Source of the DNA: an uncultured Eubacteriales bacterium
GTDB taxonomy: Bacteria; Bacillota; Clostridia; Christensenellales; Aristaeellaceae
Assembly: GCA_902765735.1 (NCBI GenBank)
Contig: CACXBB010000007.1
Span: forward strand, 1 to 64,000
Length of the DNA: 64,000 bases
Direction: 5' to 3'
Shown here piece after piece: positions 26,022 to 35,094 of this stretch. Position 1 is the stretch's first letter, and each line of letters starts with the position of its first letter. The position numbers were made by a program, and so were the translations under genes. The notes under the pieces were generated by a model. That model was not told where the DNA came from, ran no database searches, and saw nothing but the letters and a program-made list of their open reading frames with translations.

Positions 26022-27752
26022 TCACTCGCCGTCGGTTCTCGCGGCCTGCTCCCTCTGGATATCGGGGAAGTGGGAGAGCATGGGCTCCACCTTTGCCCCG
26101 CGGAAGGTGCGGTCGACGTAGTTCTTGGTGATCTTCATCACCACGCCGGACAGCGCGATGACGCCGATCAGGTTGGGGATCATCATCATGCCGTTGAAGG
26201 TGTCAGCCAGATCCCAGGCGAGGTTGTCGCCCATCACCGCGCCGCCGAACACCAGCAGCACGAAGATCACGCGATAGGGGATGGTGCGCTTCTCGCCCAG
26301 CAGGTATTCCGCGGCGGTGGTGCCGTAGTGGCTCCAGCCCAGCACCGTGGAGAACGCGAACAGCATGACCGACACGGCGACGAACGCCGACCCGATGAAC
26401 CCGAAGCGGATGTTGAACGCGGTGGAGACCAGGTTGGCCTTGCTCAGCGCCACGCCGTTGTACTCCGCCAGGGTGACGCCGGTATTGAGGTCCACCAGGC
26501 CGGAGGACAGCACCGTGAAGGCGGTCAGCGTGCACACCACGATGGTGTCCGCGAACACCTCAAAGATGCCCCACATGCCCTGCTGCACGGGCTCCCGCAC
26601 GTTGGAGGAGGAGTGCACCATGACCGAGGAGCCGAGGCCGGCTTCGTTGGAGAACACGCCGCGCTTCATGCCCTGCTCGATGGCCAGCTTGATGCCGTAG
26701 CCGATCACGCCGCCGCCGGCCGCCTTGGCCGCGAACGCGCCCTTGAAGATGGCCCTGAACACCGCGCCGATCTTGCCGATGTTGGTGAAGAATATGATCA
26801 GCGTGCCCAGGATGTACAGTATCACCATGAAGGGCACGATCTTCTCGGTCACCGAGGCGATGCGCTTCAGGCCGCCCACGACCACCAGGCCCACCATGAC
26901 CATCACCACCGCGCCGGTCACCCAGGTGGGCACGTGGAACACGGTCTGCATGTTGCCGGAGATGGAGTTGACCTGCGTCATGTTGCCGATGCCGAAGGAG
27001 GCGATCAGGCAGAACAGGCTGAACAGCCACGCCAGCGCCTTGCCCACGTGATGCAGGCCGTTGTGGTCGCCCAGGCCGTCGCGCAGGTAGTACATCGCGC
27101 CGCCGGCCCACTCGCCCTTGGAGTTCTTGCGGCGGTAGTAGATGCCCAGCACGTTCTCGGAGTAGTTGGTCATCATGCCGAAGAAGGCGATCACCCACAT
27201 CCAGAACACCGCGCCGGGGCCGCCCACCATGATCGCGCCGGACACGCCCACGATGTTGCCCGTGCCCACCGTGGCGGCCAGCGCCGTGCACAGGGACTGG
27301 AACTGGGAGATGGACTTGTCGGCGGTGTGGCCGGTGACGTGCTTGTCCGAGAACACCGCGCCGATGGTCTTCTTCATCCAGTGGCCGATGTGGGTCAGCT
27401 GGAACACCTTGGTCAGAAGCGTCATCAGCACGCCCACGAACGCCAGCAGCACCAGCGCGGGGGCGCCCCACACGATGCCGTTCACGACGCCGTTGACCTT
27501 CGCCACGCCGTCCAGGAAGCCGCCGGATTGCGCCTCAGCCGTCTCGATGGCCCCCTCCACCGCCTCGTTGACCTCCTCGGCGGTCTCCTCCACCGTCTCA
27601 ACGATCTCCGCCGCGGCGGATTCGGTAGCGGCGGATTCGGTTGCGGCAGGCTCTGCCGGCGCGGCAGGCTCTGCCGGCGCGGCAGGCTCTGCCAGCGCGG
27701 CGATGCCGATGAGCAGCATCAGCGCCAGCAGCACCCCGATCAGTTTCTTCAT
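26022..27752 (-). CDS. Sodium:alanine (AGCS) symporter with exported N-terminal extension
   Basis: 576 residues. The C-terminal 460 residues are a typical amino acid carrier/alanine-cation symporter with about ten membrane segments and signatures PGAVFWMWVIAFFGMMTNYSE, GNIVGVSGAI and FSNEAGLGSS. It probably imports alanine or glycine with Na+. The start MKKLIGVLLALM (27752) has GGGAGGGG at 7 nt. Unusually, a signal-peptide-like segment (1-22, ending ALA) is followed by repeated EPAAPA units and an acidic helix (ETVEETAEEVNEAV) before the first carrier helix; normal AGCS proteins begin almost directly with that helix. A LysR gene lies upstream on the same strand. Confidence 0.9.
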   Translation of the reverse strand: MKKLIGVLLALMLLIGIAALAEPAAPAEPAAPAEPAATESAATESAAAEIVETVEETAEEVNEAVEGAIETAEAQSGGFLDGVAKVNGVVNGIVWGAPALVLLAFVGVLMTLLTKVFQLTHIGHWMKKTIGAVFSDKHVTGHTADKSISQFQSLCTALAATVGTGNIVGVSGAIMVGGPGAVFWMWVIAFFGMMTNYSENVLGIYYRRKNSKGEWAGGAMYYLRDGLGDHNGLHHVGKALAWLFSLFCLIASFGIGNMTQVNSISGNMQTVFHVPTWVTGAVVMVMVGLVVVGGLKRIASVTEKIVPFMVILYILGTLIIFFTNIGKIGAVFRAIFKGAFAAKAAGGGVIGYGIKLAIEQGMKRGVFSNEAGLGSSVMVHSSSNVREPVQQGMWGIFEVFADTIVVCTLTAFTVLSSGLVDLNTGVTLAEYNGVALSKANLVSTAFNIRFGFIGSAFVAVSVMLFAFSTVLGWSHYGTTAAEYLLGEKRTIPYRVIFVLLVFGGAVMGDNLAWDLADTFNGMMMIPNLIGVIALSGVVMKITKNYVDRTFRGAKVEPMLSHFPDIQREQAARTDGE

Positions 27753-27843
27753 GGTAACCCCTCCCGTTGGTATTTTTTCGACGTCGCCTGCAATCCGCAC
27801 GCGCGGTTTATTCATATTTCGGCGATGCCGCAAACATTCATAC

Positions 27844-27915
27844 GTTAATATGAATATTGTAGACAATTATATATTCATATTTTTATCGTGTCAATCGCGT
27901 TTCATCATATTAACG
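27844..27915 (-). promoter_or_regulatory. Perfect promoter with AT-rich inverted repeats for the symporter
   Basis: Minus-strand TTGACA (27894-27889), 17-nt spacer and TATAAT (27871-27866). ATATGAATAT (27848-27857) and ATATTCATAT (27871-27880) form an inverted repeat across the -10 box, and GTTAATATGA (27844-27853)/TCATATTAAC (27906-27915) form a second. This AT-rich island in GC-rich DNA is the likely site of the LysR regulator encoded upstream. Confidence 0.65.
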
Positions 27916-27936
27916 TGATGATTACAACGGGATTCG

Positions 27937-28821
27937 TCAGGACGCGGAATAATAGTCGTTTACCCACCGCTTCGCGTACTCCACGAACGCCTGCACGGCG
28001 GGGCTCATGCCGGCGGCGTCGGGCACGGCCAGGGCGATGGTGCGCTTGGCTCCGGGGAACAGCTCCATGGCGCGCAGGTTGTCGGAATGCCCCTGCAACA
28101 GCAGCTCCGGCACGATGGACACCCCCAGGCCGTTTTCCACCATGGCGATGATGGCGTAGTCGTCCTTGGTGGTGAACTTGATGTGGGGCTTCACGCCGGC
28201 CAGCTCCATGGCGCGGCGGGCGTCGTGATCGGAGTTCTTGAGCAGGCTGATGAAGTCCTCCTTCCCGATCTCGGACAGCGGAAAGCGGTCCAGCTTCGCC
28301 TTGGGGTGATCCCTGGGCAGTATGGCCAGCAGCCGGTCCTCCCGGAGGGGGATGGTCCGGCACTCCACCCGGGCGGGCAGGGGCACGAACCCCACGTCGA
28401 TGCTGCCGTCCTGCAGCCAGCGTTCCACGTCGTGGTAGTCGCCGTTCAACAGCTTGAACTCGATCTTCGGGTGATCCTGCTGAAAGACCTTGATGATCCC
28501 CGGCAGCCAGCGCACCGCCACGCTGGTGAAGCTGCCCACCCGGATCACGCCGGTGTCCAGCCCGCGGATGGCGGCGACGATCTGGTCAAGCTGGCTCAGG
28601 CCGTTCAGTATGCTGCGCATGGCGGGCAGCACCCGCTCGCCCTCGGCGGTCAGCCGCACCCCCGCCCGGCTGCGGATCAAGAGCGTGAAGCCCAGCTCCT
28701 CCTCCAGGCTGTTGACGGTGTGGCTCACACCGGACTGCGTGCAGCCCAGTGCCTCCGCCGCCCGGGTGAGGCTGCCCAGCTCCACCACCTTCAGGAAGGT
28801 CTGGTATTTGTTGATGTTCAA
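27937..28821 (-). CDS. LysR-family transcriptional regulator
   Basis: 294 residues. N-terminal winged helix-turn-helix (KYQTFLKVVELGSLTRAAEA, LGCTQSGVSHTVNSLEEELG) and a C-terminal effector-binding domain of two alpha/beta lobes (IRVGSFTSVAVRWLPGIIKV, LLAILPRDHP). The start is taken as TTG 28821 (MNINKYQTFL) because it fits the family N-terminus and has GGAGGGG at 7-8 nt; the longer frame upstream runs into the family A repeat. The co-oriented alanine symporter 184 nt downstream is a plausible target. Alanine or a related amino acid as effector is inference. Confidence 0.9.
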   Translation of the reverse strand: MNINKYQTFLKVVELGSLTRAAEALGCTQSGVSHTVNSLEEELGFTLLIRSRAGVRLTAEGERVLPAMRSILNGLSQLDQIVAAIRGLDTGVIRVGSFTSVAVRWLPGIIKVFQQDHPKIEFKLLNGDYHDVERWLQDGSIDVGFVPLPARVECRTIPLREDRLLAILPRDHPKAKLDRFPLSEIGKEDFISLLKNSDHDARRAMELAGVKPHIKFTTKDDYAIIAMVENGLGVSIVPELLLQGHSDNLRAMELFPGAKRTIALAVPDAAGMSPAVQAFVEYAKRWVNDYYSAS

Positions 28822-28852
28822 GGATGATCCCCTCCCGCGAATGGTTTGAAAA

Positions 28853-28984
28853 CAGGGCTGTCTCAAAACGAACCTGCACCGGGCGATTCTTCGTAGGGGC
28901 GGCATTCATGCCGCCCGCGGACGCCATAAATGGCGTCCCTACGGATCGGTTATATCGCACTGTCGTCGTTTTGAGACAGCCCTG
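28853..28984. mobile_element. 132-bp element with terminal inverted repeats (family A, copy 2)
   Basis: TIRs CAGGGCTGTCTCAAAACGA (28853-28871) and its reverse complement (28966-28984) enclose the same two-hairpin core as copy 1. It sits between the LysR start and the M16 protease stop. Confidence 0.75.
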
Positions 28985-28999
28985 CTGCCCTTATCCCGG

Positions 29000-31900
29000 T
29001 TATGATTCGGCCCCGAAGGGATTGAGTACGGCGTCGAACAGCCCGGAGTCGGCGTCGATGGCCGCCGCGCCGCCGGCGGTGCGGCGCATGCCGCTCTCGG
29101 CCAGTCTCGCGTACATCCCGGCATACCCCTTCACGCCCTCGGGGGTCAGCGCCTTCAGCTGGCGCATCCAGGTCAGCGCCCGGTCCTGAGGGATGCCCTG
29201 CAGCGCGTTCAGGCCCGCGTTCACCGCGCCGGTCAGTTCGCCCTCCGGCATGGCGAAGCCGGAATAGGCGCTCATGATGTAGCCGTCCAGCGTGTCCTGG
29301 TCGATCTCCATCCCGGCCACCATGTCGGGCAGCGCGTCCAGCACCTCGAAGGTCTGGGCGATGTTCGGGTCGCGGTAGGCGTAGATGTACAAGCCGTCCG
29401 GCTCCATCGCCGCGTGTATGGGCGTGTACACGCCGTACTGGTCCCTGAGCAGCGGGTACAGGTAGGCGTCGGAGATCACGTTGGTCACCGCATCCAGGTC
29501 GCCGGTGAAGCCCTCGAGGCCCAGGTCTTCGTAGCACGCCACCAGCACGTTGTGCTGCGCGCCGCTGTCGATCACCAGCGCCTCGGACCGCGCGGGCACG
29601 GGGAGGTCGTACTCGGCGGGCTCGACGCTCCGCGCGTCCAGCGCGGCCAGGAAGCCGTCCGCCAGTGTGCGGTTCAGCGCGATGCTGTTTTCGTTGCCGG
29701 CGAACAGCGTCACGGCGCCCGTCCGGTTGTTGAGGAACGCCTGGATCTCCCTGAGCTTCGCCACCGCGGCGTCGGGATCGCTCTCGAGCAGCGCCTCGGC
29801 GCGGCCCAGGAAGTCGTAGTATTCCAGGTCACGGGCGTAGGCGGTGTACCGGAACAGTTCCCCCCTGACGGCCAGCGCCCGCCGCACCATCAGGCCGAAG
29901 GGGCTGTCGTTGACGTCGCTCCTGAAATCCGTCCGGATGGCCCGCACCTGCTCCAGCAGTTCTTCGGGGTCATCCACCTTCGTGTCGAACAGCATCTCCC
30001 GCATCAGGTCGTAGCCCTCGTCCAGATCCTCGTCCATGGCGATCCATTGCAGGCGCAGATAGGGATGATAGCCGTCCTCCCCCTCCTGGGGCGTGGACAG
30101 GTGGATGCCGCCGGCGTACAGGTAGCGGCTGGCCAGCTTCGCCAGCTCCGCACGGGTGTGCTCGGCGGTGTCCAGCTCGTAGAGCAGGTCGGTATACAGG
30201 CTGAGCCAGTGGATGTCCTGCTGATCGAGCCCCGCGATGTCCAGAAAGACACTGGCCTGGCCGACGCCGTCCACGCCCGCCGCGACGTCGATGCGGCGCA
30301 CGCCGTCGTCGCCGGTCACATCCGTCACGGCATAGCGCTTCAGCTCCTCGGGCAGCGATTCCACCGTCACGGCCTGGATCTGCCGCACGTATTCGGCGGC
30401 GTCCTCCTTCTCGACAAGGGTGTTGGAGCCCTCGACGATTTCGGCGATCTCCTCATCGCTCATGCCCGCCTTGATATCCGCCAGCTTCTTGGCCAGCGCG
30501 GCGTCCTTCTCCTCCTTCCCGCCGGGCACGGGGTAGGTGGTCACCAGCGCGGTGGTTTGACTGTCCGCCAGCCAGTCGGCGGCGCATTTGGCGTAGAGCC
30601 CCGCGTCGTTCCACTCGGTCATGCGAAAAAGCGCGTCCTGGTATTCCATCTGCCGCCAGGGGTCGCCGGTGCTCGCGTATGTCTCGATCATGGGGACGAT
30701 GACCAGATCCACAGGGTCGCTGCTCTCCCGGATCAGCAGCGCCGAGATCTCCAGCGCGGCCGTGATGCCGTCCAGCTGATCCCGGGGGAAGCCGTTCTCT
30801 GCCACGTCCCGGAGGGCCTCGTCCACGGCGGCCCTGAACGCCTCCGCGTCCCCGGGATCGACGTTTTGCGCGGAGAATAAGAGGGTGTCCTCCGGCCCCG
30901 CCTGCTCGAGATAGACCCCGAAGCTGCCGTAGGGCAGGCTCTCCTGCAGGGACTGCTTGAAGCCGGACGCGCTGTCGTTGAGCAGCCGGGCGAGCGTGAC
31001 CATCACGGCCTGCTGTTCGGGGTCGTCCTTTAAGCCGGGACACACGATGCCGTAGTTCACGGCGGCGGCGTGGGCGGTATCGGAGCCCTGCGCCACCGGG
31101 AAGGGCAGCGACTGCGCCACCGGCTCTGTTATGGGGGTATAGCCGGGGTCCTCGTGGACGAACTCCCGCTTCTCATAGGCGGAGAAGCAGCCGTCCAGCA
31201 GCTCGAGGAAGGCGGTGTAGTCCTCAAACGCGCCGTAGAGGAAGGCAGCGCAGTTGGAGGGATGGTAGTATTGATCATGGTAGGCTTTGAGGGCGTCCCA
31301 GGTCAGGTCGGGGATGCAGTCCGGGTCGCCGCCGGAGTCGTTGCCGGCGGTGGAGCCGGGGAACATGGCCCGCAGGGCGTTGAGCCCGGCCGCGTGCTCC
31401 AGCGTCCAGGCGCCCAGCATCTCGGAGTACACGGTGCCCTCGATGGTCAGCGGGGCGTCGGCGTCGTCCAGGCGGTAGCGCCACGCCTCGGTGCGGAACA
31501 CCTGCTTATCCTCCATCAGCGTAGGGTGGAAGCAGCTGTCGGTGAAGTAGTCCGCGTACTTCAACAGCTGCGCCTCCGACAGGCTGGCGCAGGGATAGCT
31601 GGTGAACCTCCCGGAGGTCATGGCGTTCCAGAAGGTGTTGTAGGTCTGGTACTCCAGGTTGAACCACAGCGCCGGGGAGGGGTACTTCTCCGACCCCGCC
31701 GTGGTGGCGTGCTCGAATACGTGGGGCAGTCCGGTGCTGTCGGTGGCCTCGGTGAAGAAGGTCAGGTCGAAGGCGCGGTTGGTGTCGTCGTTGGCGATGT
31801 AGTAGAGCGCCGCGCCGGTCTTTTGGTGCTCGAAGCGCACGATCACGGCGTCCAGCAGCGGGTAGTCCCTGAGCTCGGTCACCTCGAAGCCGTGTACCAC

Positions 31901-32005
31901 GTCCCCCACCTCGGGCAGGGGAGCAGCCGCGCTCTCCGAGAGCGCGGCGGGCAGGCACGCGAGCAGCAGCGAAAGGCTCAGCAAGAGGGCGATGATTCTC
32001 TTCAT
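29000..32005 (-). CDS. Exported M16C (presequence protease-like) zinc metalloprotease
   Basis: 1001 residues, the size of PreP/Cym1-type M16C peptidases with four homologous domains. The inverted zinc motif HVFEH is at 95-99, followed by NTFWNAMTSGRFTSYP; the third ligand Glu is probably in GTVYSEMLG about 75 residues on. An M16C-associated central region follows. A signal peptide (MKRIIALLLSLSLLLACLPA...) predicts export; LLAC could also be a weak lipobox. Most bacterial M16C proteins are cytosolic, so extracytoplasmic peptide degradation is the inferred role. ATG 32005 has GGGAGG upstream; the longer frame crosses a repeat and is rejected. Confidence 0.9.
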   Translation of the reverse strand: MKRIIALLLSLSLLLACLPAALSESAAAPLPEVGDVVHGFEVTELRDYPLLDAVIVRFEHQKTGAALYYIANDDTNRAFDLTFFTEATDSTGLPHVFEHATTAGSEKYPSPALWFNLEYQTYNTFWNAMTSGRFTSYPCASLSEAQLLKYADYFTDSCFHPTLMEDKQVFRTEAWRYRLDDADAPLTIEGTVYSEMLGAWTLEHAAGLNALRAMFPGSTAGNDSGGDPDCIPDLTWDALKAYHDQYYHPSNCAAFLYGAFEDYTAFLELLDGCFSAYEKREFVHEDPGYTPITEPVAQSLPFPVAQGSDTAHAAAVNYGIVCPGLKDDPEQQAVMVTLARLLNDSASGFKQSLQESLPYGSFGVYLEQAGPEDTLLFSAQNVDPGDAEAFRAAVDEALRDVAENGFPRDQLDGITAALEISALLIRESSDPVDLVIVPMIETYASTGDPWRQMEYQDALFRMTEWNDAGLYAKCAADWLADSQTTALVTTYPVPGGKEEKDAALAKKLADIKAGMSDEEIAEIVEGSNTLVEKEDAAEYVRQIQAVTVESLPEELKRYAVTDVTGDDGVRRIDVAAGVDGVGQASVFLDIAGLDQQDIHWLSLYTDLLYELDTAEHTRAELAKLASRYLYAGGIHLSTPQEGEDGYHPYLRLQWIAMDEDLDEGYDLMREMLFDTKVDDPEELLEQVRAIRTDFRSDVNDSPFGLMVRRALAVRGELFRYTAYARDLEYYDFLGRAEALLESDPDAAVAKLREIQAFLNNRTGAVTLFAGNENSIALNRTLADGFLAALDARSVEPAEYDLPVPARSEALVIDSGAQHNVLVACYEDLGLEGFTGDLDAVTNVISDAYLYPLLRDQYGVYTPIHAAMEPDGLYIYAYRDPNIAQTFEVLDALPDMVAGMEIDQDTLDGYIMSAYSGFAMPEGELTGAVNAGLNALQGIPQDRALTWMRQLKALTPEGVKGYAGMYARLAESGMRRTAGGAAAIDADSGLFDAVLNPFGAES

Positions 32006-32046
32006 TCCATATACCTCCCGGTCATTCAAAATGCGGAAAAGCGCGA

Positions 32047-32180
32047 ACGGGGTTGTCTGAAAGCGAACCCATGCCGTGCAAATCGCCGCAGGGGCGGCAT
32101 TCATGCCGCCCGCGGACGCCATGAATGGCGTCCCTACGGATCGATCGTATCGCATGTTCATCATTCTGAGACAGCCCCGT
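32047..32180. mobile_element. 134-bp element with degenerate terminal inverted repeats (family A, copy 3)
   Basis: ACGGGGTTGTCTGAAAGCGA (32047-32066) pairs imperfectly with TCATTCTGAGACAGCCCCGT (32161-32180). The core matches copies 1 and 2 but the arms have diverged, so this is probably an older insertion. Confidence 0.7.
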
Positions 32181-32201
32181 CCGCGCCTCCGGCATAGTTC
32201 C

Positions 32202-32828
32202 TTACGCGATGTCGATGTTCACGCCCTTCAGGCCGACGTGCGCGCCGCCCCTGGCCTCGTCGGACTCCGGATGGGCCAGCAGCCACTTGTTGCGGGCGGT
32301 CATCCACTTATCCTCCTCGCACACGGGGGTGAAGTCGGGCACGGCGGTGTTGGTGCCCTTGGGCAGCACCACGGCGGTGCGGAAGCCGGCCTCGGCGTCC
32401 ACATGGCAGGGCGCGTAGTGCAGCGAGGTGGCGTAGACCTCCACCGGCACGCCCGCGGGCACGCGGAAGGCCTTGACCAGGGCGGTGTCCACCACGCCGT
32501 CCACGATGTCGTCCTCGCGGGCCAGCAGCAGCACGAAGTCGTGGGTGCCCAGGTTGATCTCGCTGTCGCGGTGGTACTCGAGGCAGTTGAGCTTGGTGTT
32601 GCGGCCCCAGCACATGCCCAGCTGGATCGGCATGCCGCCGTAGCCGCGGTTCTCAAAGTCCTTATAGATCGCGCAGGCCTCCAGGGAGGCGATGCCCGGC
32701 TCGTAGGCCACGCCGCGCTCCGGCAGGTCGATCTTCAGCATGGCGTCCACAAGCTCCTTGGTGTCGTAGCCCTCAAGCACCTTGCCGTAGGGCTTGAATT
32801 CGGGATCGTAAACGGAATAGAACTTCAT
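32202..32828 (-). CDS. DUF4867 family protein
   Basis: 208 residues, matching DUF4867 proteins of Clostridia, which look like a cupin-type beta barrel. Seen features: MKFYSVYDPEFKPYGKVLEG at the start, GMCWGRNTKLNCLEYHRDSE (possible metal ligands E-H) and TSLHYAPCHVDAEAGFRTAV. The E/H residues in the two strands resemble cupin motifs. Homologues often sit in sugar metabolism loci and may be isomerase-like, but no function is assigned. It has its own promoter; GGAGCG precedes the ATG. Confidence 0.8.
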   Translation of the reverse strand: MKFYSVYDPEFKPYGKVLEGYDTKELVDAMLKIDLPERGVAYEPGIASLEACAIYKDFENRGYGGMPIQLGMCWGRNTKLNCLEYHRDSEINLGTHDFVLLLAREDDIVDGVVDTALVKAFRVPAGVPVEVYATSLHYAPCHVDAEAGFRTAVVLPKGTNTAVPDFTPVCEEDKWMTARNKWLLAHPESDEARGGAHVGLKGVNIDIA

Positions 32829-32864
32829 GTCATTCGCTCCTTTGCGCTTAATTTACTGTCCTAT

Positions 32865-32893
32865 ATGATAGCACAATCCCCGGGATTTTACAA
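32865..32893 (-). promoter_or_regulatory. Promoter of the DUF4867 gene
   Basis: Minus-strand TTGTAA (32893-32888), 17-nt spacer and TATCAT (32870-32865). Confidence 0.5.
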
Positions 32894-32904
32894 TAAGGAA
32901 ATAT

Positions 32905-32937
32905 GCAAAGCGCCGGGCCTCGCGTGAAGCCCGGCGC
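32905..32937 (-). terminator. Terminator of the large exported protein gene
   Basis: GCGCCGGGC (32910-32918) pairs with GCCCGGCGC (32929-32937); on the minus strand TTTGCATATTT follows. Confidence 0.7.
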
Positions 32938-32951
32938 AAAACGCCCGTCGA

Positions 32952-34841
32952 TCAGAAAGTCATGGTGGAGAGCATGTGGGCGATGTCGTCGATGGTCAGG
33001 TCGTTGCCGCTGGGGAACACGCTCACGACCGTCTTGCCGTCGTCCATGTTGTACATGCTGTAGCCGTCGCCGACCTCCTCGTTGAGCACGCTGCCCTCGA
33101 GGGGCCGGTAGCTGCCGTCGGGGCTGAGGATGTAGTGATTGATGCCCGACGTGCCGTAGGAGGCGGAGATGTCGATGAACACGCTCTGGCCGCTGGATTC
33201 GTTGACCAGGGTGCAGTTCGCGTCCTGATACTCCTCGTCCACGTTGGTCTCCTGCACGGCGTACCCCTCGGGCAGCCAGCCGAAGTGGGGTTCGCCGATG
33301 ACGGCATTCGCGGCTTCGGGCGCGGGGATCGCTTCGACGTCCTCTTCGATGTCGGCGACGTCCTCGCTGACCGTCTCAAAGGCCGCCTGGGCCATGGCGA
33401 TCAGCTTCTGCACGCTCTCGTCGGAATACAGCTTCATGGCGTCGGCGCTGACGCCCGACAGCAGGGCGGTGGGGTCGAAGCCGTCCAGGCCCACGGCCTT
33501 GGCCGCGTCGATGCGCGCCTCGATGGGATCGTCGTTCAGCTCGGCGGTGAGGTCGAAGCCGTAGGAGTCCCCGCCGACGTTCGTCTCGCCGGACAGCTGG
33601 AAGTCGCCCTCGCCGTCGGACAGCGTGCCGTCCATGGTGAAGTCCGCGTGGAGGCCCTCCTCCGCCATGTCCACGCCGTAGCTGAGGGCCTGGGTGGTGG
33701 TGCGGGTGTCCGCGTCGTAGCTGCGGTCAAAGTCCATGCTGAAGTAGAAGGCGTCCTCCGCGTCGCCCTCGCCGTCGTCCAGCGCCTCGTCCTCCGCGTC
33801 CCCGGTCGCTTCCTCCTCGGCTTCCTTCTCGACTTCTGCCTCGGGAGCCTCGTCGGCCTCGGGGGCCTCGTCCTTGGGATTGGCGGACACGGTCAGGTTC
33901 AGTTGGAGGTCATTGGCGGCCTGGGAGGATTCCATGTACATCTCCACCGCCATGTCGTCCACGTTGAAGGCGCCGTTCATTTCGCTGCTCTTCTCATCGC
34001 CGTTCTTCACGCTGTGGACCACGAACTCCAGGGGCGTCTCCACATCCGGCACGGCGATGCGCACGATCACGTCGCTGACGTTCAGACCGTCCTCGGAGAT
34101 GGCCTCGATGACGTGCATGCTCACGTTGGCGAACTTCTCCATCAGCGCCCCGAAGCTGTCCATGCCCCGCAGGCCGGAATCCTCGGGCACGGCGTTGAGC
34201 ATCTTGAAGTAGACCGCGGCGTAGTTGGCCAGCGCGTCGTCCGAGGCGTAGAGGGCGTCGGTCAGCGCGCCGATCTGCGCGGCGGTTACGTCGTACTCGT
34301 AGTTGGTCACATCGACGATCTCGTCGTTGTAGGCCAGCTTGCCGGGGGTGCCCTCGCCGCGGTCGATCATCTCATCATAGAGGGCGTCGGCCTTCTGCTG
34401 GATGGCCTGCATGGCCTCCGGATCGCCCATCAGCCGGAGCAAGTCGCCGTAAGCGCTGATGTAATCGCCCATCAGCGCGAAGATGGCCTTGCCGTCCTCG
34501 TCCAGGCCGAGGTCGTCCAGCATGGCGTCGATGTTCGCGCTGTCGATCTTCAGCGTCACGTCGCTGTTGTCGCTGAGCACCAGTATGCCGTTTTCGTCCG
34601 CCTGGGCCTGGAAGGGCAGGCAGATGTCGTCACCGCTTCCGACGAAGAAATCCGCCACAACCTTCGCGCCGTCGGTCATCACGCCCAGGGAGGCGTAGGG
34701 CGTCAGCGCGACCTCCTCGTCGTTGTGCCGCACGGTCAGGTTGTTCAATTGGAGCGTGCGGGACGCCGGCGCCGCCACCGGCGCGGTCGCGCCCGTGAGC
34801 AGCATCGCCAGACTTATCAGTATCGCAAGCAGATTTGTCAT
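32952..34841 (-). CDS. Large exported protein of unknown function
   Basis: 629 residues. A signal peptide (MTNLLAILISLAMLLTGATA) is followed by a long region that alternates predicted beta-strands and helices. A very acidic low-complexity stretch lies near residues 320-350 (EAPEADEAPEAEVEKEAEEE). The final 110 residues (GEPHFGWLPEGYAVQETNVD... to TMTF) resemble the small DUF4367-type domain found at the C-termini of clostridial anti-sigma or cell-envelope proteins. There are no membrane anchor, sorting motif or catalytic motifs. GGAGGG precedes the ATG; a terminator follows. It stands alone. The function is unknown. Confidence 0.8.
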   Translation of the reverse strand: MTNLLAILISLAMLLTGATAPVAAPASRTLQLNNLTVRHNDEEVALTPYASLGVMTDGAKVVADFFVGSGDDICLPFQAQADENGILVLSDNSDVTLKIDSANIDAMLDDLGLDEDGKAIFALMGDYISAYGDLLRLMGDPEAMQAIQQKADALYDEMIDRGEGTPGKLAYNDEIVDVTNYEYDVTAAQIGALTDALYASDDALANYAAVYFKMLNAVPEDSGLRGMDSFGALMEKFANVSMHVIEAISEDGLNVSDVIVRIAVPDVETPLEFVVHSVKNGDEKSSEMNGAFNVDDMAVEMYMESSQAANDLQLNLTVSANPKDEAPEADEAPEAEVEKEAEEEATGDAEDEALDDGEGDAEDAFYFSMDFDRSYDADTRTTTQALSYGVDMAEEGLHADFTMDGTLSDGEGDFQLSGETNVGGDSYGFDLTAELNDDPIEARIDAAKAVGLDGFDPTALLSGVSADAMKLYSDESVQKLIAMAQAAFETVSEDVADIEEDVEAIPAPEAANAVIGEPHFGWLPEGYAVQETNVDEEYQDANCTLVNESSGQSVFIDISASYGTSGINHYILSPDGSYRPLEGSVLNEEVGDGYSMYNMDDGKTVVSVFPSGNDLTIDDIAHMLSTMTF

Positions 34842-35014
34842 GATATACTTCCCTCCTGTGTTTTATTGCGCTTGTCTTGGCTGTGCCCCTATCTTAGCAT
34901 TTTTCCCGCCTCCGCGCAACGCCTTTGCGCTCAAATATCCGTTTTCGGCGTCCATTTGTCACGATTTCGGCACGTATGCGCATCGTTAAATCCTATGGAT
35001 AAGGTCGGATATAC

Positions 35015-35062
35015 TTGACCCCGGCCCGCACATGTGCTACAATAATCCTGACTTGAAAAGTC
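35015..35062 (+). promoter_or_regulatory. iscR promoter with downstream palindrome (candidate IscR operator)
   Basis: TTGACC (35015-35020), 17-nt spacer and TACAAT (35038-35043). Immediately downstream is GACTT-GAA-AAGTC (35050-35062) within CTGACTTGAAAAGTCGG, similar to Rrf2/IscR sites of Clostridia. Confidence 0.65.
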
Positions 35063-35094
35063 GGAATTTGTCGGACGCAAAGGGGGGAACGGCC

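Noticed and set aside
32952-34841. Surface adhesin with LPXTG sorting signal
   Set aside because: No LPXTG motif or C-terminal hydrophobic anchor; the protein ends in a small globular domain.
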